Assembly (NCBI GenBank): GCA_964519835.1
Contig: CAZFLD010000112.1
Span: 1-10,352, forward strand
Direction: 5' to 3'
Origin: CAZFLD01 sp964519835
GTDB lineage: Bacteria; Spirochaetota; Spirochaetia; DSM-27196; CAZFLD01
DNA: 10,352 nucleotides
A program made the translations under genes and the position numbers. The notes beneath the pieces are model-generated. The model was not told where the DNA came from, ran no database searches, and saw nothing but the letters and a program-made list of their open reading frames with translations. Positions 1 to 7,010 of the stretch are shown here, in pieces; within the stretch, counting starts at the first letter, position 1; every line of letters starts with the position of its first letter.

Positions 1-560
1 ACAGACGACGTGCCGTTTTCTTTGGCAAATTGCCTAAAAACACCAACGGGCAGAATGGCGAGGACGCCTCGGAACAAAAACTCCCATGGCAGGTAGTAGA
101 AAACGACGTAGGCAAGCAGATGCATCGGATACAACCACCACGCACCGCCGGCGATCTCGACAACAAGTACACTGGAAAACGGATAAATCGCGGCGAGCGC
201 CGTATCGAAGGCCCCGCCGACACCGATCGCGATTCCGAGGCCGAGCACTACAAGAAAAGGACGGCCGACGCCGTGCCACCGCGGCAGGCGCAAGCCAAGC
301 TCCCGAGCACCGAGTCCGGCAAACCTCGAGGCGACAAACGGTAGAATCCCCAACAGAACAGACGCCAGCAAAAAGCGAACAAAATACAGACCTAGGTCGC
401 CCGGGAGCCCGCCCAGCAGCCGCTGTGCCACCGGACCAAGCACAGGCACATCCGACGGCGACGTAGCTCCGATGGCCGTTGGCGTCGTGTACTGGTAGAT
501 TGTGACGGAGGAGGCGGCAATAACAAGCAAAACCAGCGCCGCGCGAAGGCGAAGTGCCAT
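1..560 (-). CDS. CPBP-family intramembrane metalloprotease, C-terminally cut by window edge
   Basis: About 186 codons are visible and the gene continues beyond base 1, so this is the N-terminal part only. The protein is very hydrophobic: a first membrane segment at about residues 6-25, others near 57-77 and 101-118, and a last one near 143-158. The last runs into YYLPWEFLFRG (residues 155-165), which matches the first CPBP (CAAX protease and bacteriocin-processing) motif. Glu160 and Arg164 are present, but the first Glu of the usual EExxxR is Trp, as in some family members. The later His motifs would lie off the window, so catalytic competence cannot be judged. Known members are membrane-embedded glutamic/metal-type proteases of the Rce1 type; the substrate here is unknown. 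The ATG at 560 was chosen because a promoter ends directly upstream of it and no Shine-Dalgarno is visible. The longer ORF in another frame over this region is Cys/Arg-rich and not protein-like. Confidence 0.78.
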   Translation of the reverse strand, partial: MALRLRAALVLLVIAASSVTIYQYTTPTAIGATSPSDVPVLGPVAQRLLGGLPGDLGLYFVRFLLASVLLGILPFVASRFAGLGARELGLRLPRWHGVGRPFLVVLGLGIAIGVGGAFDTALAAIYPFSSVLVVEIAGGAWWLYPMHLLAYVVFYYLPWEFLFRGVLAILPVGVFRQFAKENGTSS

Positions 561-567
561 TACCAGG

Positions 568-596
568 ACTATACGCAGCGCAGAATGCGCGGTCAA
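568..596 (-). promoter_or_regulatory. Sigma70-like promoter of the CPBP gene, leaderless type
   Basis: On the minus strand TTGACC (591-596) and TATAGT (568-573) are separated by exactly 17 bp. Counting 7 bases on from the -10 box puts the transcript start at base 561 or 560, which is the A just before, or the A of, the ATG. There is no Shine-Dalgarno, so the mRNA is probably leaderless. The motif match is seen directly; the start site is inferred. Confidence 0.7.
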
Positions 597-637
597 CGAT
601 CACGGGTCCGTACAGGCCTCGAACCGGATACTATGTC

Positions 638-666
638 TTGAACCCCGGTAACGATAGTGGTATAAC
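638..666 (+). promoter_or_regulatory. Sigma70-like promoter of the RND transporter gene
   Basis: TTGAAC (638-643) and TATAAC (661-666) have a 17 bp spacer. The inferred start near 673 gives a leader of about 40-55 nt before the GTG start codon. It is divergent from the CPBP promoter, with 41 bp between the two -35 boxes, so a shared regulator is possible, but no clear palindrome is visible between them. Confidence 0.65.
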
Positions 667-710
667 GGCAGGCACGTCGGGCCGACCCACACACCCGGCG
701 AGCACCCACA

Positions 711-3092
711 GTGAGAGATCATAAGGTGAACTTCTTAGCTTTGCTTCGCGTAATCGAGAAGCGGCCGTGGCCTTTTATCATCGCCGCGGTCGTGATAACG
801 ATTGGTGCGTTTGTCTCCGCGTTGGGTATCGAAATCGACGCCGACGTTTCGAGTCTCCTGCCCGAAAACCCACGGTACCAGGAGCTTCAGGAACGGCACG
901 GCGGCCGAGCCGCCGCCGACTTCCTAATCGTCGCTGCGCAGGCGGAAGACGCCTTTGCGGTTGAGAACCTGCGCGCTTACCACGAGTTTGTCTCGGAAGT
1001 CGCGCGATTCGACACAATCACAAGCGTAACAAGTGTCTTCAACGTACAAACCTTCCGACGACAAGGCGCCCGACTCTCCATCGGCTTTGTGAGCCCGGCG
1101 GGAGACCTTCCTGCCAACGAGACGGAGGCGAGGGAGTTAAGAGCCGCGCTGTTGTCGGACCGCTTTTCCAGGGGCCTTGTGGTGTCGGCCGACGGGAGTA
1201 CCCTTATCGCCTACTTCGTGTCGGACCCTGTCGAAGATGCCGTGGCGTTTATGTCGCGGGTCCGCGAAGTTGCTTCGGAATTGGAGGCCCGGTTTCAAGT
1301 CTACTACGACGGGAGCGTCCCGTTTATCGACTCCACCGAAAACCATCTCACGGGCGACTTTCCACTTCTTATCGGTTTGGCCGGGGCGTTTATCCTCGTC
1401 TTCTACTACTTGAGCTTCCGTGCCAAACGGGCGGTCCTTCTTACTCTCCTGGTAGTTGGATTCGGCACGATTTGGTCCATCGGCTTTATGCAATTGGCCG
1501 ATTTCAAGATATCGATCATTTCTATCCTGACGCCGCCGCTCGTACTCACGATCGGCAGCTCATACACCCTGCACATCTTGAACCAGTACTACCGCGAGGC
1601 CCGGCTCCGGGGCACCGACGGGAAACCCGATCTCGGCAGTGGTTCGACCATCGCCGAGTCCGTTGACCACGTTACAAGGACCGTGGGAATGGCGGCCCTA
1701 ACAACGGTCATCGGCTTTATGAGCCTCCTTGCGACCACGATAGGCCAAATCCGCCAGTTTGGCATCGCGACTACCGTCGGAATCGTCGCCTCCGCGCTAC
1801 TTGCGGTCTTTTTTCTACCGGCGGCGCTATCGGTCATCCGGGCGCCGGGTCCGGAGCAGCGAAAACGGGTTCGCACCGGTCTTTTGACCGTTATCATGGC
1901 CCGCGTATCGCTTTTTTCCGTCAGGTTTCGTGTACCGATTATTATTGCGACGGCCGCCGCAATCGTGGCGACCGTCATCGTGTTTCCGCAGATTCGTACC
2001 GAGACGGATTACGTCAACTATTTTCCGAACGACGACTACGTGGTGACGTCGCGGAGGTTTATCAACCGAACCGTCGGAAGTTTTGACGTTATCAACCTCA
2101 CGCTCACCGCTCCGCAAGGCGACGGCCAAGGCGGGTCGTCCGCCGGTGAAAACTACTTTCTCGAACAGGACCGCCTTCTCGAGGTGGCACGCTTCGAGGA
2201 GGCGATCCAAGCTATCCCGGATGTCTCGTACTTGTATTCCTTTGGCGCTTACCTGCAGTTTGCGAACGAGGTTATGACCGGTGACTATCGAATCCCGCCG
2301 TCGCGGGGTCTCGCACTGTTGCTCTCGCGGTTTGCTAGGGAGCTGTCGGAATCGTATGAAGCCTACTCCGGTCTCGGAGGCGTTGCGAACCAAGACTTCT
2401 CAGAGATAACCATCGCCATCCGGTATCAAGAAGATGCCAACGTTGACGGAAGGACCTTTGAAGAGATCATGAAGGCGCTGGTACCCGCAGTTGAGCATGC
2501 CGCCGGCGAATACTTGAACTCCGGCATCAGCGTTGAAATCTGGGGTCGGCCACTCGAGTTCCTCAGGCTCACGGAGACCTTTAACAGGGATCAACGCGTA
2601 TCGATGGCACTTTCGATAATTCTCGTGTTCTTTATGACCTCAATTGCCTTTCGAGCACTCCGTTTCGGCATACTTGCCGTCGTTCCGCTTATCGTCGGAT
2701 TGCTAAGCAATTTTCTGGCAATGGGGGTGTTCGGTATCCCTCTCGACATGTCCACCGTTATGGTCGCCAGCATTGCAATCGGCGTCGGCGTCGACGACTC
2801 CATACACTTCCTGCTTCAGTACCGACGGCAAATCCGTGCTTATCCTCGGTCAAACAAGCTCGCGCTAATAAAGACGCTTGCCATCACCGGTCGGCCGATT
2901 CTGCTTACCACGACGGCAATCGCAGGCGGCCTCTTGATCCTGGTGTTCGCAAACTTCAAGCCGATCGTCTTCTTTGGCCTCCTAGTGGCGATCGTCTTGG
3001 TAGCGACCGCGATCGGCACCCTGGTGCTGCTCCCAGCCCTGCTTTCGTTTAGGCGTCCACGAGGTGGCCCGAAGGTTGTGAAGAGCCCTTAG
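711..3092 (+). CDS. RND superfamily (MMPL/SSD-type) transporter, 12 TM
   Basis: This is a 793-residue integral membrane protein with the two-fold RND layout. TM1 (about 20-40) is followed by an extracytoplasmic domain (41-215), then TM2-TM6 (217-370). A charged cytoplasmic stretch precedes TM7 (408-426), a second large extracytoplasmic domain (427-625), and TM8-TM12 (630-777). The second half has GVGVDDSIHFLLQYRR (691-706) in TM10 with the conserved acidic pair Asp695/Asp696, as expected for proton-coupled RND permeases. The matching place in TM4 reads IGSSYTLHILNQYYR, without the acidic pair, which is common in the COG1033/MMPL-like branch. Such proteins export lipids, hopanoids or hydrophobic compounds; the substrate here cannot be told. 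No periplasmic adaptor or outer-membrane channel gene is adjacent. The start is either GTG 711 or GTG 726. The latter has a GAGAG 8 nt upstream and may be the true one. Confidence 0.9.
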   Translation: MRDHKVNFLALLRVIEKRPWPFIIAAVVITIGAFVSALGIEIDADVSSLLPENPRYQELQERHGGRAAADFLIVAAQAEDAFAVENLRAYHEFVSEVARFDTITSVTSVFNVQTFRRQGARLSIGFVSPAGDLPANETEARELRAALLSDRFSRGLVVSADGSTLIAYFVSDPVEDAVAFMSRVREVASELEARFQVYYDGSVPFIDSTENHLTGDFPLLIGLAGAFILVFYYLSFRAKRAVLLTLLVVGFGTIWSIGFMQLADFKISIISILTPPLVLTIGSSYTLHILNQYYREARLRGTDGKPDLGSGSTIAESVDHVTRTVGMAALTTVIGFMSLLATTIGQIRQFGIATTVGIVASALLAVFFLPAALSVIRAPGPEQRKRVRTGLLTVIMARVSLFSVRFRVPIIIATAAAIVATVIVFPQIRTETDYVNYFPNDDYVVTSRRFINRTVGSFDVINLTLTAPQGDGQGGSSAGENYFLEQDRLLEVARFEEAIQAIPDVSYLYSFGAYLQFANEVMTGDYRIPPSRGLALLLSRFARELSESYEAYSGLGGVANQDFSEITIAIRYQEDANVDGRTFEEIMKALVPAVEHAAGEYLNSGISVEIWGRPLEFLRLTETFNRDQRVSMALSIILVFFMTSIAFRALRFGILAVVPLIVGLLSNFLAMGVFGIPLDMSTVMVASIAIGVGVDDSIHFLLQYRRQIRAYPRSNKLALIKTLAITGRPILLTTTAIAGGLLILVFANFKPIVFFGLLVAIVLVATAIGTLVLLPALLSFRRPRGGPKVVKSP

Positions 3093-3153
3093 CGTAAGCA
3101 CCAAAAGCAAGAACCGAAAGCGGAACGAGGCACAGGTTTTGTACCAGGAAAAA

Positions 3154-4344
3154 CTACTTTAGCATGACCTGCCCACCGGTCACCGGCAGCGCTTGGCCCG
3201 TCTCGTATGCCTGCTCAACCAGATACAGGATCGCTTTCACAACGTCCTCTCCGCGGCACCCCCGCCGCATCGGCACTTTCTGCTCGTAGGCGTGGCGGAC
3301 ATCCTCAACACTCTTTGCTCCTGGTACCTTTCCGGCATTGAGGTACTGCACAAACAAGCCTTTCTCCGGATCCGACCATAGCGGTCCCTCGAAAAAGTTC
3401 CCGGGACAAACGGCGTTTACTTTGATGTTGTCGGTTACGAGCTCCATTGCAAAGCTCTGTACGAGCCCGATACCCCCAAACTTTGCACCCGCATACGCGC
3501 CGTTTTTGTTAGAACCCGCGAGTCCGGACTTCGAATTGATCTGAATGATATCCGTGAAGTACGCGCCGGAGGCAAAGTTCTGTAGCGCCATCACAGGCGC
3601 GACATGCTTCGTGCAGAGAAAAAACGCCGAGTAGTTCACCGACGTGACAAATTCGAAGTCGCGAATGCTGAGGTCTTTAACACTTCCCGCTCGGAGCACT
3701 CCCGCATTTGACACAAACAGGTCGACCCCGCCCCAGGCGCGGACAATCGATTCCATCATCTTTCGGACCGAACCCTCGTCGGCGACGTTAACCTCCAGGC
3801 CAAGGGCAACGGCCGTCTCGCCGGCAGAATCATTCAACTCGGCAGCCAGCGCCTCGGCGCCTTCCCGATTCAGATCGGCGATGACAACGTACGCCCCCCG
3901 AGCAACCATAGCTCTGGCAATCTCTTCTCCGAATCCTTGGGCGCCGCCCGTAACCACGACAATCCGCCCGGCGATTCGAGGATCAGCCGTCGCCTTGTCT
4001 CTCGATCCACCGGCAGGCCGCCCACCGGCAGCCGCCCCGCCGCCGGCAATGGCCGGCGGCACGTCGGATATGCAAAAACGGCCGACACCTTTGATCCTGA
4101 CTATCCGCGGACGAGTCCCTGTCTGCGCGACTGTTTGCCCATAGGCCTCGACGATTGTCGCAGCCGCCTCTTCGATCTCATCGACGTCAGACAGCTTTGA
4201 CCCGTCAATCACCACCGTCTCGTCGGTCGACGCGCCGGGTTCTTCAGAAGCCGAGTCACCCGGATCAAACGTGACAATCGCACCGGACCGGCCGTCATAG
4301 GTAAGGCCCCGAATAACCGGAGCGATCTTTGTTATCTCGATCAT
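3154..4344 (-). CDS. SDR-family oxidoreductase, sorbitol-6-phosphate 2-dehydrogenase-like, with extra N-terminal region
   Basis: The 396-residue protein has a C-terminal Rossmann-fold short-chain dehydrogenase from about residue 122. It shows the cofactor motif TGGAQGFG (132-139), Asp157 after strand 2 (favouring NAD over NADP), NAG (213-215), Asn237, a catalytic Ser in INSKSG (271/273) and the YxxxK pair Tyr284/Lys288. The C-terminal stretch, including the LWSDPEKGLFVQYLN region, resembles sorbitol-6-phosphate 2-dehydrogenase-like SDRs as I remember them. Residues 1-120 are not part of a normal 250-260-residue SDR. Residues 79-94 (PRIVRIKGVGRFCISD) resemble the end of the aldolase half of class II aldolase/SDR fusions, followed by a Gly/Ala/Pro-rich linker (96-115). 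The aldolase metal-binding part is missing. It is the last gene of the DHH-PHP-SDR operon, and its ATG overlaps the PHP stop codon as ATGA, indicating translational coupling. Substrate assignment is tentative. Confidence 0.88.
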   Translation of the reverse strand: MIEITKIAPVIRGLTYDGRSGAIVTFDPGDSASEEPGASTDETVVIDGSKLSDVDEIEEAAATIVEAYGQTVAQTGTRPRIVRIKGVGRFCISDVPPAIAGGGAAAGGRPAGGSRDKATADPRIAGRIVVVTGGAQGFGEEIARAMVARGAYVVIADLNREGAEALAAELNDSAGETAVALGLEVNVADEGSVRKMMESIVRAWGGVDLFVSNAGVLRAGSVKDLSIRDFEFVTSVNYSAFFLCTKHVAPVMALQNFASGAYFTDIIQINSKSGLAGSNKNGAYAGAKFGGIGLVQSFAMELVTDNIKVNAVCPGNFFEGPLWSDPEKGLFVQYLNAGKVPGAKSVEDVRHAYEQKVPMRRGCRGEDVVKAILYLVEQAYETGQALPVTGGQVMLK

Positions 4345-5741
4345 CGCAATGCTCCTTCCCGAAGCTCTTTCGCAAGTCCGACGACGGACTCCCGGCGACT
4401 ACGGAAAACGATTCTCCGCCCAATCCCCTCGTACAATTCCAGTCTTGTCGGGAGATCGGGGATTTTCTCAACTGCCCTAGGCGAAAACAAACCAAGGCCC
4501 CCATCAACTGAGCTCAAATGCTCGTGGGCGACCAAAGCCCAGGTTGCCGTCGACAGATGCCTAAACTCAGGCTCTAGTGTTTCGGGGGAAAAAAACGACT
4601 GTCGTGTACTGTTGATATCAACACCGCTTATTTCCATCAGCCCGTGGCTCCCGCACAACGCTTGCACCCGCAAAAGCTGCTCCTTGGTATTCCGCGGCGG
4701 CATGTAGGTAACAGCGCGAAATCCGACCCGTACGAGCTCGTCGAACAACTCGTCGAGATAGTCATCTTCAAACTTCTCCGCTCGCTTGTCGCCCGTCGGC
4801 GAATCCCCCACATCACCGAGATACGCGTAGGCAGGGATTGCCCCGACGGCGTTGGAAAACTCGACGGCTTGGGCAACAGATACGCACTCATCGGCCGCGG
4901 GCTGAACAAAAAACCGCGGAAGCAACTCGCTTTTCAAGAGTCCCAAGAGATCGTACAGGCGGTGCGGGTTCGCCTCATCATCCAGTCGCGTTTTGTGCTT
5001 GTCCAACGCAGTTATGTTGAGACGCCCCGCTATAAACTCCGTAAGCTCGTGACCCCTTGGCGTTTCCTTCAGCAGATCCTGCGCCAGCGCCGCCAAAATA
5101 TGACGCTCGGTCACACTTCCTCCTTCCTCTGAGCGTGACAACGGCAATACGTCGCGATCGAAGCTCACCAACGGGAGCTTGGCGGATGAGAGAATGGCAT
5201 TGAGTTTGTCAACCTGGCGTCTGTTTCGCCGATTTCGAGCCATGTTGAGTGGGGCGAGGAACCGCTTGACCTGGTCTATTCGGTCGTGTGGGACGCCGTG
5301 TGTAACATAGTACGCGACGCTGTGGGAATCAGGATTATTGATCTTCCGGCCGGCGAGGGATGTCCCGTCGAAACTGACTCGAAGCTCGTATCCCACCGTC
5401 GTCGCAATGCCGAGGATTTCTCCCGCAGCCGTGGTTTCAGGGGCGGCAGAAATCGAATCATGGTCCACACTACCGACGGCCTTTAGGCCGGATCGCCAGG
5501 CCGCGTAGACCGCCGCAGTCGGAGAATAGGGGCTAAAACTGTAGATGGTATGCACATGATTGTTTACTTCTTCGACCCCCTCAGGGGAACGGCGGTTTGA
5601 GCCCAACGGGTTTCCGGTGGCCGCCACCTTGGTCAACGCATCGAGCCGTTGTTTTGTCGTCGGCGCGTTAAGCGATCTATCCAATACAAAACCCGATCCA
5701 TCATCCGCGATGACGACGTCGCCGGCGACGTTTGGAAACAT
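4341..5741 (-). CDS. PHP-domain metal-dependent phosphoesterase-like protein
   Basis: The predicted protein has 466 residues. PHP signatures are visible: NNHVHTIYSFSPYSP (60-74) gives the His62-x-His64 metal pair, SVDHDS (91-96) gives Asp93/His94, GYELRVSF (117-124) gives Glu119, and the closing GVDIN (373-377) supplies Asp375. Known PHP proteins are trinuclear-metal phosphoesterases (histidinol-phosphate phosphatase, polymerase-associated PHP, nucleoside and oligonucleotide phosphatases). At 466 residues this one is longer than a minimal PHP domain, with a long insert between about 150 and 290, so the substrate is unknown. I chose the ATG at 5741 because GGAGGAG lies 7 nt upstream and the longer reading upstream is Arg/Cys-rich and overlaps the DHH gene. 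It starts 35 bp after the DHH stop and ends in a 4-nt overlap with the SDR, so the three proteins are probably made together. Confidence 0.85.
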   Translation of the reverse strand: MFPNVAGDVVIADDGSGFVLDRSLNAPTTKQRLDALTKVAATGNPLGSNRRSPEGVEEVNNHVHTIYSFSPYSPTAAVYAAWRSGLKAVGSVDHDSISAAPETTAAGEILGIATTVGYELRVSFDGTSLAGRKINNPDSHSVAYYVTHGVPHDRIDQVKRFLAPLNMARNRRNRRQVDKLNAILSSAKLPLVSFDRDVLPLSRSEEGGSVTERHILAALAQDLLKETPRGHELTEFIAGRLNITALDKHKTRLDDEANPHRLYDLLGLLKSELLPRFFVQPAADECVSVAQAVEFSNAVGAIPAYAYLGDVGDSPTGDKRAEKFEDDYLDELFDELVRVGFRAVTYMPPRNTKEQLLRVQALCGSHGLMEISGVDINSTRQSFFSPETLEPEFRHLSTATWALVAHEHLSSVDGGLGLFSPRAVEKIPDLPTRLELYEGIGRRIVFRSRRESVVGLAKELREGALR

Positions 5742-5748
5742 TACAAAA

Positions 5749-5755
5749 CTCCTCC
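5749..5755 (-). promoter_or_regulatory. Ribosome binding site deciding the PHP gene start
   Basis: GGAGGAG on the minus strand sits 7 nt before the ATG at 5741, in the 35 bp gap after the DHH gene. It argues against the ORF extension that would reach 84 codons further upstream. Confidence 0.75.
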
Positions 5756-5776
5756 GAAAAATTCGTGTCCGTGGCT

Positions 5777-6706
5777 CTAATTGCGTAGATGCTCTGTGAT
5801 TTCGGCAATCACCGATTGGGCGCGGTCGTTCGCAACCTGAACAGTTCCCGCGTTGGCATGACCACCACCGCCGTAGTCTACAAGCAAGCGTCCGACGTCC
5901 ACAATACAGGTCCGATTGAAAATGGAACGTTCGACAGTTACCACAGTGCGTTCCTTTCGGAATCCCCACGCTACAACGACGGACGCGTGGCAATCGGGAA
6001 ACAGTGCAAACTTAACAAACCTGTTTCCTGCGTACACCTGATCTTCCCCACGAAAGTCGATCACAAGCAAACGCCCATCCAGCCGGCCGCAACGCAAAAG
6101 CTGCGCCTTCAGAAGCGGCTCATGCGATCGATACACCTCCACCCGCTCGACGACGTCAGGAAGAGACAGGATGTCGTCTACCGACGACGTACCAAAGTAA
6201 TCGATCAAACGCACAAGATGCTCGTGATTGGACAGTCGAAATCGGGAAAAGCGAGCAAGACCCGTCCGCTGGTCGAGGACGAAGTTCAGCAGAAGCCACC
6301 CTTCCGGATTTAAGACTTCCGAGCGGCTAAACGTCAACGTTTCAACCGTATCCACCGCGTCCACCAGTTCCAAAAAGGCGGCAGTGAATTTGTCTTTCCC
6401 GAAATACTCAACGATTACGCGCGATGTTGACGGAGCATTCGCGGGAATAATGAGGTTTTGCGTATCGCCGACACGAAGCCGTTCACTGACGTGATGATCA
6501 AACGCAGCTCTGACTCCTTGTGCGTACGGCATTCCCGCCGTCACGTCTCCGTCGGAAACCTCGATTAATCCGTCCTGCATGTCTTTCGGGTGCGCGAACA
6601 TCACCTCTTCAACAAGGCCGATATATCGCAGAAGAGCGGCTGAGACGACGCCGTCGAAGTCGGTACGCGTGATCAATCGGTATGGAGCGCGTGTTGAATC
6701 GAGCAT
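5777..6706 (-). CDS. DHH-family phosphoesterase (exopolyphosphatase-like)
   Basis: The 309-residue soluble protein shows the DHH superfamily order. Motif I is RTDFDGVVSA (14-23, Asp16/Asp18), an acidic segment SDGDV lies at 51-55, the DHH triad at 70-72 (AFDHHVSE), a further Asp pair in LVDAVDT (114-120), and the C-terminal DHHA1 signature YGGGGHANAG (278-287). The stretch HPKDMQDG near residue 39 also fits the branch annotated as exopolyphosphatase or COG2404-like phosphohydrolase. Family members cleave polyphosphate, pyrophosphate, nanoRNA, cyclic dinucleotides or pAp; which applies here cannot be read from sequence. It leads the operon DHH-PHP-SDR. ATG 6706 is preferred because the homologous core begins about 10 residues in; longer in-frame extensions reach back through the promoter and inverted repeat. 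No Shine-Dalgarno precedes this ATG. Confidence 0.87.
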   Translation of the reverse strand: MLDSTRAPYRLITRTDFDGVVSAALLRYIGLVEEVMFAHPKDMQDGLIEVSDGDVTAGMPYAQGVRAAFDHHVSERLRVGDTQNLIIPANAPSTSRVIVEYFGKDKFTAAFLELVDAVDTVETLTFSRSEVLNPEGWLLLNFVLDQRTGLARFSRFRLSNHEHLVRLIDYFGTSSVDDILSLPDVVERVEVYRSHEPLLKAQLLRCGRLDGRLLVIDFRGEDQVYAGNRFVKFALFPDCHASVVVAWGFRKERTVVTVERSIFNRTCIVDVGRLLVDYGGGGHANAGTVQVANDRAQSVIAEITEHLRN

Positions 6707-6726
6707 TGGCGGTGTAGACCATAGCA

Positions 6727-6755
6727 ATGCTACGAAAAACCGTTCGGCGGGGCAA
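6727..6755 (-). promoter_or_regulatory. Candidate promoter of the DHH-PHP-SDR operon
   Basis: On the minus strand TTGCCC (6750-6755) and TAGCAT (6727-6732) are spaced by 17 bp. The inferred start near 6720 leaves a leader of about 14 nt without Shine-Dalgarno before ATG 6706. An overlapping alternative is the extended -10 TGCTATGGT (6718-6726), which lacks a good -35. The -35 matches the TTGCCG of the neighbouring glucokinase promoter. Confidence 0.5.
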
Positions 6756-6766
6756 CCTCCTTGAAG

Positions 6767-6795
6767 TGGTCCAAAGAGTGTTGGTTTTTGGACCA
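6767..6795. promoter_or_regulatory. 9 bp inverted repeat, candidate operator upstream of the DHH operon
   Basis: TGGTCCAAA (6767-6775) and TTTGGACCA (6787-6795) form a perfect inverted repeat with an 11 nt spacer. Half-site centres are 20 bp apart, about two helical turns, so a dimer could bind one DNA face. The centre lies about 61 bp upstream of the inferred DHH start, a typical activator position. No T-run follows on either strand, so it is not a plain terminator. The regulator is unknown and not encoded in this window. Confidence 0.5.
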
Positions 6796-6975
6796 AATAG
6801 CCTGGATTTTTCCTCGCCGGCGCCGTACCTGCCAATTGCGGTGTGGTAAGTGCCGTGACGGATGTATCGGTTTTCGGGCGGCGATCGGTGGTTCCGGCGC
6901 TATTTGTAGGGGCAAAAGGGTGCTCGACCGACGGATCTCATAGGGCACCTACCTCCGGGTGACGTCGGCATCGGG

Positions 6976-7004
6976 TTGCCGGGGTTGCGCTTAGGCGATA
7001 TAAA
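6976..7004 (+). promoter_or_regulatory. Sigma70-like promoter of the glucokinase operon, leaderless type
   Basis: TTGCCG (6976-6981) and TATAAA (6999-7004) are separated by 17 bp. Seven bases on from the -10 box gives a start at 7011, exactly the first base of a GTG codon in the glucokinase frame. This suggests a leaderless mRNA. A partial AAAGG (7002-7006) overlaps the -10 box and would not be in the transcript. Confidence 0.65.
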
Positions 7005-7010
7005 GGCGTG

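Larger units (their letters stand above)
6707..7010. other. Divergent intergenic region between the DHH operon and glucokinase
   Basis: These 304 bp contain no convincing gene. They hold the DHH promoter, the TGGTCCAAA inverted repeat and the glucokinase promoter. Base 6796 to 6975 shows only short imperfect repeats such as GGTGC/GCACC (about 6919-6946). An AAGGAGG-like box on the minus strand (6756-6762) has no start codon at a usable distance. Open frames here give low-complexity Arg/Pro-rich peptides and are not counted as genes. Confidence 0.6.

Noticed and set aside
34..603. 189-codon minus-strand ORF at the left edge
   Set aside because: It is longer to its stop but rich in Cys and Arg with no family pattern. 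The neighbouring frame gives a hydrophobic CPBP protein with the WEFLFRG motif and its own promoter.
3093..3153. Bidirectional terminator between the convergent RND and SDR genes
   Set aside because: The 61 bp gap has only a weak 3-5 bp pairing around GGTTTTGTACC and no clear stem with a T-run on either strand.
3644..4144. 166-codon plus-strand ORF inside the SDR gene
   Set aside because: It is antisense to a well-supported SDR, is Pro/Ala/Ser/Thr-rich, and matches the mirror of the SDR codon pattern.
5742..5993. 84-codon N-terminal extension of the PHP protein
   Set aside because: It overlaps the DHH gene, is Arg/Cys-rich, and the GGAGGAG site points to ATG 5741.
6756..6762. Strong AAGGAGG on the minus strand as the ribosome site of the DHH gene
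   Set aside because: No start codon lies within a usable distance; the next in-frame start is about 28 nt on, and the -35 box directly adjoins it. It is probably outside the transcript.
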